Assembly (NCBI RefSeq): GCF_009737085.1 | Contig: NZ_WOVL01000003.1 | Span: forward strand, 124,001 to 188,000 | Direction of reading: 5' to 3' | Source: Paenibacillus sp. NEAU-GSW1 | GTDB lineage: Bacteria; Bacillota; Bacilli; Paenibacillales; Paenibacillaceae | Length of the DNA: 64,000 nt | In this document: one piece after another, positions 26,520 through 35,231 of the stretch | Layout of the letters: every line of letters starts with the position of its first letter | Position numbering within the stretch: position 1 is the stretch's first letter | Notes under the pieces: model-generated | Databases searched by the model: none | The model's input: the letters and a program-made list of their open reading frames with translations, nothing else | What the model was told of the DNA's origin: nothing | Program-made: the position numbers and the translations under genes

Positions 26520-27641
26520 TTATTGCTCGGTAATCGTTTCATCAATCTTGACGCCGACATGCCGGCCGGACTCGCATACATAGGCAAGTATTTCATCCCC
26601 GACTTTAAATGCAGTCGCGTTCTGCGGTTGTCTTTTCCCGTCAAAAATTCGAATATGCCAATCATCCTGTACAATGGCGTTGATCTTCTGGCCTTCATAC
26701 TCTGCCTCAATGAGCAGCAACGGTCTCACTTCAACCTTCATTCTTCCAACGTTGACCGTTCGCATTTTGCCATGAATATCAATGACAGAAACGGAGCTGC
26801 CCACTCTCAAATCTGTAATATAGGCGGTTGTGTCGTTAGGGCACCATACATAACTATGAACCGCCCCGGCATTTACGCGGAAAGGCCTTGTGTTCATATA
26901 TGGCAAATAGTGCGTTTCACTGCAAACGAGCAGCCCTCCGCCCGATGTCGAGCCAATAATCATCGATTCCTCTTTCGTGAGCAGACTTGTCGTATCAATA
27001 CATGCCCGCTCCCCTGGACCAAGATGCTGAACTCTAGTCACCTTCGCGGTCACAATTTCCAGCCTCGCTTGGTCTATACGCTCTGCTATCGAATTAAGCT
27101 CTACAATATCCGACTCTCTCGCAGAGTTAAGGATAATGCCGTCGCAGCCAACCTCCATCACTTCCTTGGAGACCAGTGCGTCGTCTACGGTCTGCACAAG
27201 CTTCAAAATGTTTACATTCGCTTGTTGCAGCTTGGCAATAATCAGCTCCAGCGGGATGTTCGTCTCATGCTTGAACTCTACGATCGCATACTGGTGGTTG
27301 GCTCCCTCCAGGTAAGCGGCATTCATTGAGTTCTCGTCATAAATATAGGCGTAATAAGCCGTTTGCAGCCCCTCGCCCTTCGCTTGCGCCAGCACCTGCT
27401 TGTCCATGGATACGATAATGACCTTGTCCAACGGATAATCCGAACGCAGAGACTCCAACGATTCAATCTCATCAACTTGAACGGCTATGTACAAACGATT
27501 AGAATGCTTGAACGTATCCTCTGTAATTCCCGAGGCGTGATACAGTATGCCGTCAAAGCCGCTGGATTGATTAACGAGCACGATTAAACTGTCCATATTG
27601 CTATGTTTCGTTCTTGCGTCATACCATACAATTTTATTCAT
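26520..27641 (-). CDS. GriH-like 3-dehydroquinate synthase II family enzyme
   Basis: A 373-residue member of the archaeal-type DHQ synthase II family. The hallmark block has GPGERACIDTTSLL, GSTSGGGLLVCSETHYLPY and RPFRVNAGAVHSYVWCP, then VGRMKVEVRPLLLIEAEY. GriH of this family converts the GriI product to 3-amino-4-hydroxybenzoate. The GGAGG ribosome site is 5 bp before the ATG. The pair forms a complete 3,4-AHBA module; a bacterium with a normal shikimate pathway would not need it for primary metabolism. Confidence 0.87.
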   Translation of the reverse strand: MNKIVWYDARTKHSNMDSLIVLVNQSSGFDGILYHASGITEDTFKHSNRLYIAVQVDEIESLESLRSDYPLDKVIIVSMDKQVLAQAKGEGLQTAYYAYIYDENSMNAAYLEGANHQYAIVEFKHETNIPLELIIAKLQQANVNILKLVQTVDDALVSKEVMEVGCDGIILNSARESDIVELNSIAERIDQARLEIVTAKVTRVQHLGPGERACIDTTSLLTKEESMIIGSTSGGGLLVCSETHYLPYMNTRPFRVNAGAVHSYVWCPNDTTAYITDLRVGSSVSVIDIHGKMRTVNVGRMKVEVRPLLLIEAEYEGQKINAIVQDDWHIRIFDGKRQPQNATAFKVGDEILAYVCESGRHVGVKIDETITEQ

Positions 27642-27655
27642 AGTTCCTCCATAGT

Positions 27656-28972
27656 TTAGGAATTGTATACGACCCGTTTCATTTTCCCTTTATTTTTCAA
27701 AACCTTATCGACAACCTCAATCTCGATCTCTTCATTAATATGAAACTCCAGCAAAGATTGAAGACTACGCTGCAGCATCGTTCGATCGGTGTCTTTGCTG
27801 CGAGGCTCAACCTCAAGCTTCACATGATCGTTCGTAATGACGAACCGGTAGCTGTTCCCCATCTCTGGCTCCTGCATAATAAGGTTCTCTAAGTAGAACG
27901 GAGAATAACGCTGTCCCGACAGCTGAAGTTGATCCTCTGTCCGCCCTCGCAAATGCAGTTTTGGCAGCGAAATTCCGCATGCGCATTCCGATTCGTCGAT
28001 AAATGCGATATCGCCTGTCCGGTATCGAATAAGCGGCATGCCTTCGCGCAATAAAGTAGTTACAACCAGCTCTCCTTGCTGTCCGTTCTCAAGCCTGGCT
28101 CCCGTTTCCGGGTCTATAATTTCGATATATAGATGACCGTCGGCAATATGGAAACCGTCCTTCTCCTCGCATTCGAGCCCTATCAGCATCGCTTCCAGCG
28201 AACCGTACAGAATCGTAGAAGAGCAATTCCATAATTGCTCGATCCGATTGCGAAAATGATTGGAGCTGCCTTCGCCCGTTAAATAAATATGACGAAGCTT
28301 GATATCTGTTTCCGTACTTATGCCAAGACTGGATGCCGCTTCATACAGCTCTACCGCATAGGATGGCGTCGTCACTAGAATATCCGCATTCCAATCCTGC
28401 ATAAATTGAAGGGCAAGCTCTGGCTCCGAATAGGCTCCGCCTTTGCCTACGGGCAGTATCGTACAGCCGAGCAACTGGGAAAATTCATGATGGAACGTTA
28501 ATGCCGACGAGCTCATTTCGTAAGGGAGAGCGTTCGCAACAATAGAGTGCTTTGCTTTCTCCATAAGAGTTGGGTATTTGGGCAAGAAATAGTAGTTGTA
28601 AAGCTCATCGAGCGTATGCCCAATATAAGTTGGCTTGCCCCCTGAGGTGCCTGTTGATTTGCTGATCTGGGCTAGGGGCTTCTTCGTGAGGATCTCTTTA
28701 AAGTGCTCCTTTAAAGTGTCTTTATTCATAAACGATATGTTCTGAAATTCATCCAGACTTAGCTGCTGTCCGTCATAGCCGTCAGCCTTCAGCCGGTCGC
28801 GGTAGAAGTTATTGCTGTCCCAAACATAACTAAGCAATGCATGGATCGCGTATTGATGATACGCATTCACTTTAACCCGATCCAAGGTTTCAATAGATTC
28901 GCCATTGGCATCAAGCTCTTTAAACCAGCTGGAAATATGCTCATACCGGGATAACGCTTCTACACCGATCAT
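27656..28972 (-). CDS. PaaK-like adenylate-forming enzyme 2 (divergent P-loop)
   Basis: A 438-residue PaaK-type enzyme. The P-loop reads STGTSGGKPT instead of SGTTGKP, and YGSLEA replaces YGSTE, so the ATP site is altered, though the Lys and Glu positions remain. TTLLREGMPLIRYRTGD and LHLRGRTEDQ are normal, and CACG gives the Cys pair. It lies between the DHQS-II-like and amidohydrolase genes with gaps of 14 and 4 bp. It may be an activating ligase for a particular ring, or an acyltransferase-like variant. Confidence 0.86.
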   Translation of the reverse strand: MIGVEALSRYEHISSWFKELDANGESIETLDRVKVNAYHQYAIHALLSYVWDSNNFYRDRLKADGYDGQQLSLDEFQNISFMNKDTLKEHFKEILTKKPLAQISKSTGTSGGKPTYIGHTLDELYNYYFLPKYPTLMEKAKHSIVANALPYEMSSSALTFHHEFSQLLGCTILPVGKGGAYSEPELALQFMQDWNADILVTTPSYAVELYEAASSLGISTETDIKLRHIYLTGEGSSNHFRNRIEQLWNCSSTILYGSLEAMLIGLECEEKDGFHIADGHLYIEIIDPETGARLENGQQGELVVTTLLREGMPLIRYRTGDIAFIDESECACGISLPKLHLRGRTEDQLQLSGQRYSPFYLENLIMQEPEMGNSYRFVITNDHVKLEVEPRSKDTDRTMLQRSLQSLLEFHINEEIEIEVVDKVLKNKGKMKRVVYNS

Positions 28973-28976
28973 AGGG

Positions 28977-29753
28977 TTACACCACCTTAACGGATGCTTG
29001 CAGCAGATTAAGCATATTTTTGCCCATAATATATTCCTTCTGATTGTCTGGAATATTCAACACATCGATTTTGGCGCGTTCAACACGGGGATTAGACAGC
29101 GGATACTCCGATCCGAAAATAACCTTCTCATAACCGCAGCGTTCCACCGCTTGCTCAATAGCCAGAAAATTTGCAGTAGAGGTTTCCAAATAGACATTAT
29201 CTTTGCTTTCTGCCGTTTCGATTGCCTCTACATCGCATGGGCCGAAGCCAAGATGACCGATAATAAACGTCGTTTTTGGAAACTCCGCTGCCAGCTTGGC
29301 TACAGATGCTGTGCTTGCGCTAGCCTGAAACATCGTATGCGTGTAGTAAGGAATGCCGAGCTGGCCGCATAAATCAGCCAACGACTTAGAAACCTTGCCC
29401 AGCAATGAAAATTGATGAACCATTGGCGACAGTTTAAGACCGGACATGCCTTGATCAAACCAGCCTTGCAATGCGCCTAGAGCGTCATTTTCCGATTGAT
29501 TCGGATTGATGTTGCAGAAGCCATAAAACTTATCCGGATATTTCTTCACCAGTTCAAGAACATAATCATTGGGAGGCTCCATCGCAACCGGCTTCTCTTT
29601 GCCTATTACATAGTTCGTCATTCGGCGCACATCGACCGTGCCTCCCGGAACCAGCACCGTTTGATCAATACGGGCCGCATTCATAAGCTCAAAGAGCTTC
29701 TCCACGCTGGAGTACGATTCTCTTGAAATATGGGCATGTCCATCCAAAATCAT
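28977..29753 (-). CDS. Amidohydrolase-superfamily protein (possible cyclisation enzyme)
   Basis: A 258-residue amidohydrolase-2 (ACMSD-like) TIM-barrel protein. The first metal motif is DGHAHIS (His6, His8). Further His residues lie in YTHTMF (~143) and IIGHLGFGP (~176). The last metal position, normally Asp in GSDYP, is Glu here (FGSEYP). Amidohydrolases of this superfamily cooperate with ATP-dependent ligases in benzoxazole formation from hydroxy-amino-benzoates (nataxazole-type pathways). Together with 3,4-AHBA synthesis this suggests ring closure as its job; ordinary hydrolysis or decarboxylation remain possible. GGGGAGG lies 8 bp before the ATG. Confidence 0.83.
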   Translation of the reverse strand: MILDGHAHISRESYSSVEKLFELMNAARIDQTVLVPGGTVDVRRMTNYVIGKEKPVAMEPPNDYVLELVKKYPDKFYGFCNINPNQSENDALGALQGWFDQGMSGLKLSPMVHQFSLLGKVSKSLADLCGQLGIPYYTHTMFQASASTASVAKLAAEFPKTTFIIGHLGFGPCDVEAIETAESKDNVYLETSTANFLAIEQAVERCGYEKVIFGSEYPLSNPRVERAKIDVLNIPDNQKEYIMGKNMLNLLQASVKVV

Positions 29754-29770
29754 AAATATTGCCTCCCCTA

Positions 29771-31129
29771 TTAAGATTGATAGAAAACGCGTTGGGCTTT
29801 GCTAAACTGGCGAGGAATTTGCAGGTTAAGCACAACCTTGCAAACCGCGCCTGCCATATTGTACATATGGCTTCTAACTTGATCTAAAAATTGCTCTTCA
29901 TCGTCAGCCGCTATATCAGCTTCAATTTCGATCGTTAATTCCTCATCTGACAATATAAAGCGATACCACAGACCGACCTCCGGAATCATAAGCAGGCAAT
30001 GCTCCAGCATGAGCGGCGAATAAGATACTCCCTCAACCGTAATCTCGCCGCCCATCCGGCCTCTTAAATGCAGCTTCTTCAATTGAATGCTGTCTCCAGG
30101 CTGCGGCTCCTCCACATAGCCGAGGTCTCCGGAGCGGTATCGGATAAACGGCATTGCTTCCCTCAATAAAGAGGTGATTACGATTTCCCCGACTTGGCCA
30201 TGTGCTGCCGGCAAAGCGGTTTCCGGGTCAATAATTTCGATGAGAAGACCGCCCTCAAGCAGATGGTAGCCTTGCTCTCCGTCATTCTGAATGCCCATCA
30301 TGCCGATTTCGGTAGAACCGTATACTTGCTGGATTTCACAATCCCAAATTTGTTTAAGACGATTGCTAAACGCAGGCGAACAGCCTTCACCTGTTAAAAC
30401 TAGCTTTCGAACATTCAGGCTATCCATCGTTATGTTCATTTTCTTCATTTCTTCCGCCAGCAATGCAGCATAAGAAGGCGTCGTGACTAGAATCGAAATT
30501 TCGAAATCTCTCAGCGCCTCGATTGATTTATCGACCGGCGCCATATATCCCCCTTTGCCCAGAGAGACAACGGCAGCATCGTAAGAGAATTGATACATGC
30601 GTTGAAAGCCAAGCGCCGGCTGAGCAAACTCATAGGGCAAGGCAATGCCGACAATATCGGAGGAGGAATTTCCATGAAATAGATTGGGATAAGTGACAAT
30701 GGCATCGTGATAATACTGGTCAGCCAATGTATGCGCAGTGAAAATCGGTTTGCCCGTTGTGCCTGAGGTTAAATGATATTGGCATATTCTATGGGGCTCT
30801 ACGGACAGCAGTAAATTTTTATTTCCGCGAATCGTATCCTTAAGCAAATAAGGAATTTGATAAAATTGTTTAAGCGAGCTTATTCTAGGTTCAGTAAAGC
30901 CGCTGCTTTCAAGCTGCTTGCGATAGTAGGGATTATGCTCCCACACATGCTTTAGATTTAAGTTAATAGCGAAAAGATGATAGTGCTCCAATTCGCTTGG
31001 CGTTAACATTTCAATTGTTATTCCCTGCTCTTCATATCGGTTAAAGTACTCCTCTAATTTGGAAAGAAAAGTATTGGACCACTGCTGTGCGATGTCAGAA
31101 GGATGTCTTTTTTTATATTGAACGTTCAT
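29771..31129 (-). CDS. PaaK-like adenylate-forming enzyme 3
   Basis: A 452-residue PaaK-type enzyme with TSGTTGKPIFT, VYGSTEIGMMG, TSLLREAMPFIRYRSGD and LHLRGRMGGE. It is the closest relative of enzyme 1 (24263-25621), but the CxCG pair before the LHLRGR motif is lost and replaced by PQPGDSIQ. Near duplication within one operon suggests successive activation of similar aryl acids. AGGATGAG precedes the ATG, 5 bp after the fusion gene. Confidence 0.87.
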   Translation of the reverse strand: MNVQYKKRHPSDIAQQWSNTFLSKLEEYFNRYEEQGITIEMLTPSELEHYHLFAINLNLKHVWEHNPYYRKQLESSGFTEPRISSLKQFYQIPYLLKDTIRGNKNLLLSVEPHRICQYHLTSGTTGKPIFTAHTLADQYYHDAIVTYPNLFHGNSSSDIVGIALPYEFAQPALGFQRMYQFSYDAAVVSLGKGGYMAPVDKSIEALRDFEISILVTTPSYAALLAEEMKKMNITMDSLNVRKLVLTGEGCSPAFSNRLKQIWDCEIQQVYGSTEIGMMGIQNDGEQGYHLLEGGLLIEIIDPETALPAAHGQVGEIVITSLLREAMPFIRYRSGDLGYVEEPQPGDSIQLKKLHLRGRMGGEITVEGVSYSPLMLEHCLLMIPEVGLWYRFILSDEELTIEIEADIAADDEEQFLDQVRSHMYNMAGAVCKVVLNLQIPRQFSKAQRVFYQS

Positions 31130-31133
31130 GCTC

Positions 31134-32867
31134 TCATCCTTTCTTATTCAACTTTTTTTGGAGGTCTAGCGCTGTTTTGCTAGCGGGCTGCAGCTGCAGA
31201 GCCTTTTGCAAAGCTTCTTTTGCATCGGATATTCGATTTAACTTCATATTGGCTTCCGTAAGATATAGCCATAAATCCGGATCTTGCGAGCCCAAATAGA
31301 GGCTTAACTTAAATTGCTTCAGCGCCCTGCGCACATCACCTCCGAATTCCTCCGGTGTTTTCAACAGCATAAGACCGAGCACCCCTCTTGCCAGCGGAGA
31401 AAACTCATTCATTTGCACGGCTAATGCCGCTGATCGTTTAAGGTTGGGCAATAGCTTCACCTTGCTCAGTAAATTCCCTTGCTCAATCATTTTGCCTAGA
31501 CATGCAGCCTGAAAGGCATACGCATCCGCATGCTTCGCATCTCGTTTGATGACCTCTTGAAACAACTCCATCGCTTTTGTATAGCCGCCGTCCAAAAATA
31601 ACGTTTTCCCCTCTTCAAACATTGTTTTTTCGGGGGAATCATCCAATTTCGAAATATATTGCGGCTTTCTCCCTGCATCCACCGTTAGAAGCTCCGCCCG
31701 ATTTAACAACGTATTCTCACTGACAAAGGTACAGCGGAATCCCTGTCCCAACTGCGTTTTAATATAGGACTCGATATGGCTTGTATCTGCTTCTTCCTCA
31801 TTGTTGAATTCCAACATCAATTCGAAATCTTCCTTGCATTCTTTCACCCGCCATGCAACCGGGACCGGTTGAAGTCCATAGATTGCCTCTTGAATATCAT
31901 AACTGTCTATAATTTGACCATGAACTTCTATTCGTTCGCTTAGACGGCCGTAATGTCTAATTTCATGCTTGGACGAGCCGCAAGCGCATTGGCTTGGTTG
32001 AATAGAGACAATGTCGCCATTCTCATAGCGGAGAAGCGGAGAAGCTTCATGCTGCAAGGTGGTAATGATGGCTCTGCCTCTCTCTCCTGTTGGCTTAGGT
32101 GAACGATGGTCCTCTTCAAGAACCTCGATATAGAATTCATCCTCTGAATAATGCAAGTTCCCTTCCTCACACATGACCGCAATATTGCCAGTCTCTGTGG
32201 AGCCAAAAAGGTTATAGACCGGCACTCCCCACAGCTGCTCCAAGTGCAGCTTCCGTTTGGGACTTAACAACTCGCCTGCTACCCAAATCGCTCTAAGCGA
32301 CGGGAATTGGGCTGGGATCGAATAGTCCAGCAAGCGAGCCGTTTCGGCCAATAATTCCAGCTCTCTGGGCAATCCTGCAAATATAGTGACGCCGAGCGTG
32401 CTCATTAATTGGAGAATCTTTGGATATGTAGTAACGTTATTGCGGCTGCTTGCATGAATAATGCTCGCATTCATCTGATAGGAGGCCTCCTGAATCAAGA
32501 AGGCTGGAAGGAACAAAGCATAGGGAAAGCGGATTAAAACCATGTCCGTATCTTGAAGGCGAATGCCCGATAAATTGATTTGTGCGGCGTTGCGAATAAT
32601 ATCATTTCTAGTAAACCATGAAGAGGAAGGCTGGCCTGTTGTTCCAGAGGACTCATGATAGTGCGAAATAAGCGCGCGATCAACAGCAAGTATATCTGTA
32701 ATGCTTGCATTTCTTAGCTCTGCTTTTGTTGTTATAGGAATGCTCCCAAACGCTTCGATATGATCAAGTCCATCAGGAAACTTACTCCTGTAAAATGGAG
32801 AGGCACTTACGCGGTCATGCAGGCGGGGTACAAAATCATAATCGTTAGCAGAAACATTAGTGTTCAT
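31134..32867 (-). CDS. PaaK-like adenylate-forming enzyme 4 fused to TPR domain
   Basis: A 577-residue fusion, the first gene of the operon. Residues 1 to ~400 are a PaaK-type domain with ESSGTTGQPSSS, LFGSTETGN, TTLQHEASPLLRYENGD, CACG and the C-terminal GR motif HYGRLSERIEV. Residues ~415-577 are TPRs of the cluster-specific type (TPEEFGGD, ALQKALQLQPASKTA). The fusion supports the idea that the separate TPR proteins of the cluster bind ligases. GGAGG lies 11 bp before the ATG. Confidence 0.87.
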   Translation of the reverse strand: MNTNVSANDYDFVPRLHDRVSASPFYRSKFPDGLDHIEAFGSIPITTKAELRNASITDILAVDRALISHYHESSGTTGQPSSSWFTRNDIIRNAAQINLSGIRLQDTDMVLIRFPYALFLPAFLIQEASYQMNASIIHASSRNNVTTYPKILQLMSTLGVTIFAGLPRELELLAETARLLDYSIPAQFPSLRAIWVAGELLSPKRKLHLEQLWGVPVYNLFGSTETGNIAVMCEEGNLHYSEDEFYIEVLEEDHRSPKPTGERGRAIITTLQHEASPLLRYENGDIVSIQPSQCACGSSKHEIRHYGRLSERIEVHGQIIDSYDIQEAIYGLQPVPVAWRVKECKEDFELMLEFNNEEEADTSHIESYIKTQLGQGFRCTFVSENTLLNRAELLTVDAGRKPQYISKLDDSPEKTMFEEGKTLFLDGGYTKAMELFQEVIKRDAKHADAYAFQAACLGKMIEQGNLLSKVKLLPNLKRSAALAVQMNEFSPLARGVLGLMLLKTPEEFGGDVRRALKQFKLSLYLGSQDPDLWLYLTEANMKLNRISDAKEALQKALQLQPASKTALDLQKKLNKKG

Positions 32868-32923
32868 CGAACGGCGTTCCTCCAGTCCTTAGACAAAATT
32901 TATAATATAAGGAAATTGTACTA

Positions 32924-32952
32924 ATTATAACATTTAGTTTTAATTATTGTAT
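32924..32952 (-). promoter_or_regulatory. Candidate promoter of the biosynthetic operon
   Basis: On the minus strand TATAAT (32924-32929) is 17 bp downstream of ATACAA (32947-32952), a poor -35 box, in a very AT-rich leader about 60 bp before the first gene. The weak -35 suggests an activator or a low basal level. No regulator gene lies in the operon. Confidence 0.4.
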
Positions 32953-33117
32953 TGTGAGAAAAGTAGGATATTTTTTCCATAGAATAGGGTCATCCCACGT
33001 CTATTCTGAGACGTTATCACCAAATGAATGGAAAAAATGAACAAGAATCGACAGGAACGGAGAGGAATCGGGGAATGCCGCCTTCATATTCTTAGGAGAT
33101 AAGTCCGGGAAATCGAC

Positions 33118-33354
33118 ATGCGAAACGGCACTAAAAACCCCCTGGATTCGAGCTTAACTGATCAATTGATGCGGCAAAAGACAGCGAAGTTTGAGGAGGG
33201 TGCGTATTTTGAAATAAGAGACCAATATCTTGTAATAAAAAAGACGTATTCAGACGAGCCGTTTATTGTAACCCGGCGTCTTGAACACGTCATTGCTTAC
33301 TTACTCCAAGTACTCGATCTTATCAATCATCCAACCATACTTTGTTTTGACTAA
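33118..33354 (+). CDS. Hypothetical short protein, doubtful
   Basis: A 78-codon frame between the biosynthetic operon and the lipoprotein gene; its last 54 bp overlap the end of the latter on the other strand. The only AGGAG is 19 bp before the ATG, too far. The residue mix (FEEGAYFEIRDQYLVIKKTY) looks protein-like and could be a fragment of a larger lost gene. No family recognised. Confidence 0.3.
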   Translation: MRNGTKNPLDSSLTDQLMRQKTAKFEEGAYFEIRDQYLVIKKTYSDEPFIVTRRLEHVIAYLLQVLDLINHPTILCFD

Positions 33355-34455
33355 TGAAGTCGATGCTTGTACATAGTACGAACCGTCTTCAGATTGTTGT
33401 TCAATACTTTGCTTAAGATAAGCGTGAATGCCGTCAGCGGATTTCTCTAATTCAGCATCGTCATTATAAGTTGGCATTAACCAGGACATATCCCCTGTTT
33501 CCGTATATTTCTGAAGATAGCCGTTATACTCTTCGCTGAATAAAGCACCGTCTTGCATAAATTCATAGATGAAGTTGTTGGAGAAGAACGGTCTCATAAG
33601 CTCCTTTACGCCTTCTTCAGTCTCAATCGGGGACATCCAATCATACTGAAGCTTCTGAGCGACTTGTACAATTTGGATCGCTTTATCCTTCGTGATCTCT
33701 CCAATGGAGTTTCGTTCATCATCTAACAAACCATCAGTTCCAATTGCAGCTGCTTCATAGGAAGAAGTTGAATCACTCCATTTGAACACTAGCTCTTCCA
33801 TTACGCCATCTGCGCGGGAGAGCCGATCCGAGCCTGGTCCAAGATCATAGCCGTACCCTTTAAATTCTTGAAAGTTGTCGGCATCTACATCGATAATTAT
33901 ATTCTCAAGGTAAGGCTCGCCGACCTCTGCACTAACACTAGCAACTGCAGTTAACGTATCGCCTTTGTATGCAAGAACTTCTGCAGTGTAATTGGTTGAA
34001 GAAGCTCCAGCATATAATTTGATCACAGCAAGACTATTACGATAAGCAGGATTCGCAATCGGAGTCACATACACTTCATCACTGGCCTCGTACTGTCCTG
34101 CAAATAATTGTATTCCGTCCTGAAGCGAATATACGGCAATGCAGTAATTCTCTAAGCCGTCATTAAATTGCTTTTTAGTAAACAATACAATTTCAGCTTC
34201 GCCATCATTCGTGACATCATACTCAAGCGGTTCTGCCAATAATGCCTCGTCCAGAGCGAACTCATTGGCAAATTTGGTCCTAACCTCATTCAGTCTTAGT
34301 GCGATATCCTGTTCTGTCATCTTTTTGGCAGATTCTGGTTCAGGTGATTTTGTTGATGATGTGGGCGCAGGAGCCGATATCCCCTCCTTCGATTCATTCG
34401 CAGCGCACCCTGCCATAACAAATACAGCAACAAGCATAAGTATCAGCTTCTTCAA
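33301..34455 (-). CDS. Putative lipoprotein of unknown function
   Basis: A 384-residue secreted lipoprotein. The signal peptide ends in the lipobox VMAGC, so Cys16 would be lipidated. A Ser/Pro/Thr-rich linker follows (~20-45). The middle contains a VCBS-like segment (YDVTNDGEAEIVLFTKK) that recalls calcium-type acidic loops, and the C terminus (~270-384) looks like a separate small domain with SSLVKTKYGWMIDKIEYLE, an NTF2-like ending. It starts 3 bp after the membrane protein gene upstream, so the two form an operon. Confidence 0.8.
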   Translation of the reverse strand: MKKLILMLVAVFVMAGCAANESKEGISAPAPTSSTKSPEPESAKKMTEQDIALRLNEVRTKFANEFALDEALLAEPLEYDVTNDGEAEIVLFTKKQFNDGLENYCIAVYSLQDGIQLFAGQYEASDEVYVTPIANPAYRNSLAVIKLYAGASSTNYTAEVLAYKGDTLTAVASVSAEVGEPYLENIIIDVDADNFQEFKGYGYDLGPGSDRLSRADGVMEELVFKWSDSTSSYEAAAIGTDGLLDDERNSIGEITKDKAIQIVQVAQKLQYDWMSPIETEEGVKELMRPFFSNNFIYEFMQDGALFSEEYNGYLQKYTETGDMSWLMPTYNDDAELEKSADGIHAYLKQSIEQQSEDGSYYVQASTSLVKTKYGWMIDKIEYLE

Positions 34456-34458
34456 TTA

Positions 34459-35064
34459 CTATGTCCCCTTTTTTAAATTATTTAATATAGTACCATCCGG
34501 ATTAGAACGGCTGTAACCGCCACCCTCTCCTTCAGAAAGAGATGTAAGCGAATTGCCATCGCCATCTCGCCAATAGCCTTGCACAAAAGTTCCATCGTCT
34601 CGGACATACCCGTCTACCCAATGCGGCGCTACATGATGAAGATTATCGCCATTTGAAACACTCGCAGCTCCTGGATCATTAGCCATTGCGACTGCAAGTT
34701 CATTGGTCTGTGGAATAGCATCTAGAGGCATCGCAATATCGCTGCCTCCAGCGTCAAAATCAAAATCAATATTAACAACGAGTAAACCTAACGTGACGAT
34801 CCCTAATACGAAATAGAGAGGCAGTCGCATAGGCTTAATAATCATAGCAAATACGACCAAGAGAAGTAATGCGGAAAAACCCACTCCTACAACAGCGCCA
34901 AACGTTATTTCATCAAAGGCGCTAAAAAGAAGGCCAACTAAGTAAAAATAGACCACATTCAGCACTAATCCTAACCAAAATTGAGGCATCATCAACATTC
35001 GAACAAGCTTGTACAAACGATATATTAGAAAGATCATTAATAGTATTCCGAGTAATGTCGCCAC
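34459..35064 (-). CDS. Hypothetical membrane protein with C-terminal 'DGTFVQGYWRDGDG' tail
   Basis: A 201-residue protein with four hydrophobic segments in the first ~115 residues and a soluble tail. The tail has YVRDDGTFVQGYWRDGDGNS and then GGGYSRSNPDG, a tail seen on several unrelated Firmicute proteins. Function unknown. It is co-transcribed with the lipoprotein gene. A TCATATTGGGAATACTAG stretch upstream holds no convincing promoter. Confidence 0.75.
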   Translation of the reverse strand: MATLLGILLMIFLIYRLYKLVRMLMMPQFWLGLVLNVVYFYLVGLLFSAFDEITFGAVVGVGFSALLLLVVFAMIIKPMRLPLYFVLGIVTLGLLVVNIDFDFDAGGSDIAMPLDAIPQTNELAVAMANDPGAASVSNGDNLHHVAPHWVDGYVRDDGTFVQGYWRDGDGNSLTSLSEGEGGGYSRSNPDGTILNNLKKGT

Positions 35065-35180
35065 TGCTGTCCTCCCTTACCAATTCCCTACAGATTTTTG
35101 AGGTTCCAATATAGTAAAAAAGACCCATTAACTATGTATAACACATCCTTGTCATATTGGGAATACTAGATTAAACGCAG

Positions 35181-35229
35181 AAAACCGCATCCTCAAACGG
35201 ATGCGGTTTTGATCGCGAAGGCGAATTGG
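35181..35229. terminator. Strong hairpin, partial copy D of the dispersed element
   Basis: A perfect 12-bp stem AAAACCGCATCC / GGATGCGGTTTT around TCAAAC (35181-35210). After it only GCGAAGGCGAATT remains of hairpin 2. It lies directly behind the end of the 155-residue gene at 35232 and terminates the HscC operon on the minus strand. Confidence 0.82.
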
Positions 35230-35231
35230 AA

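Noticed and set aside
25654-27641. Aldolase/DHQS-II pair read as an archaeal-type shikimate route
   Set aside because: The pair lies in an operon of aryl-acid ligases and an exporter, and Firmicutes use the standard shikimate enzymes; the GriI/GriH role fits better. Not fully excluded.
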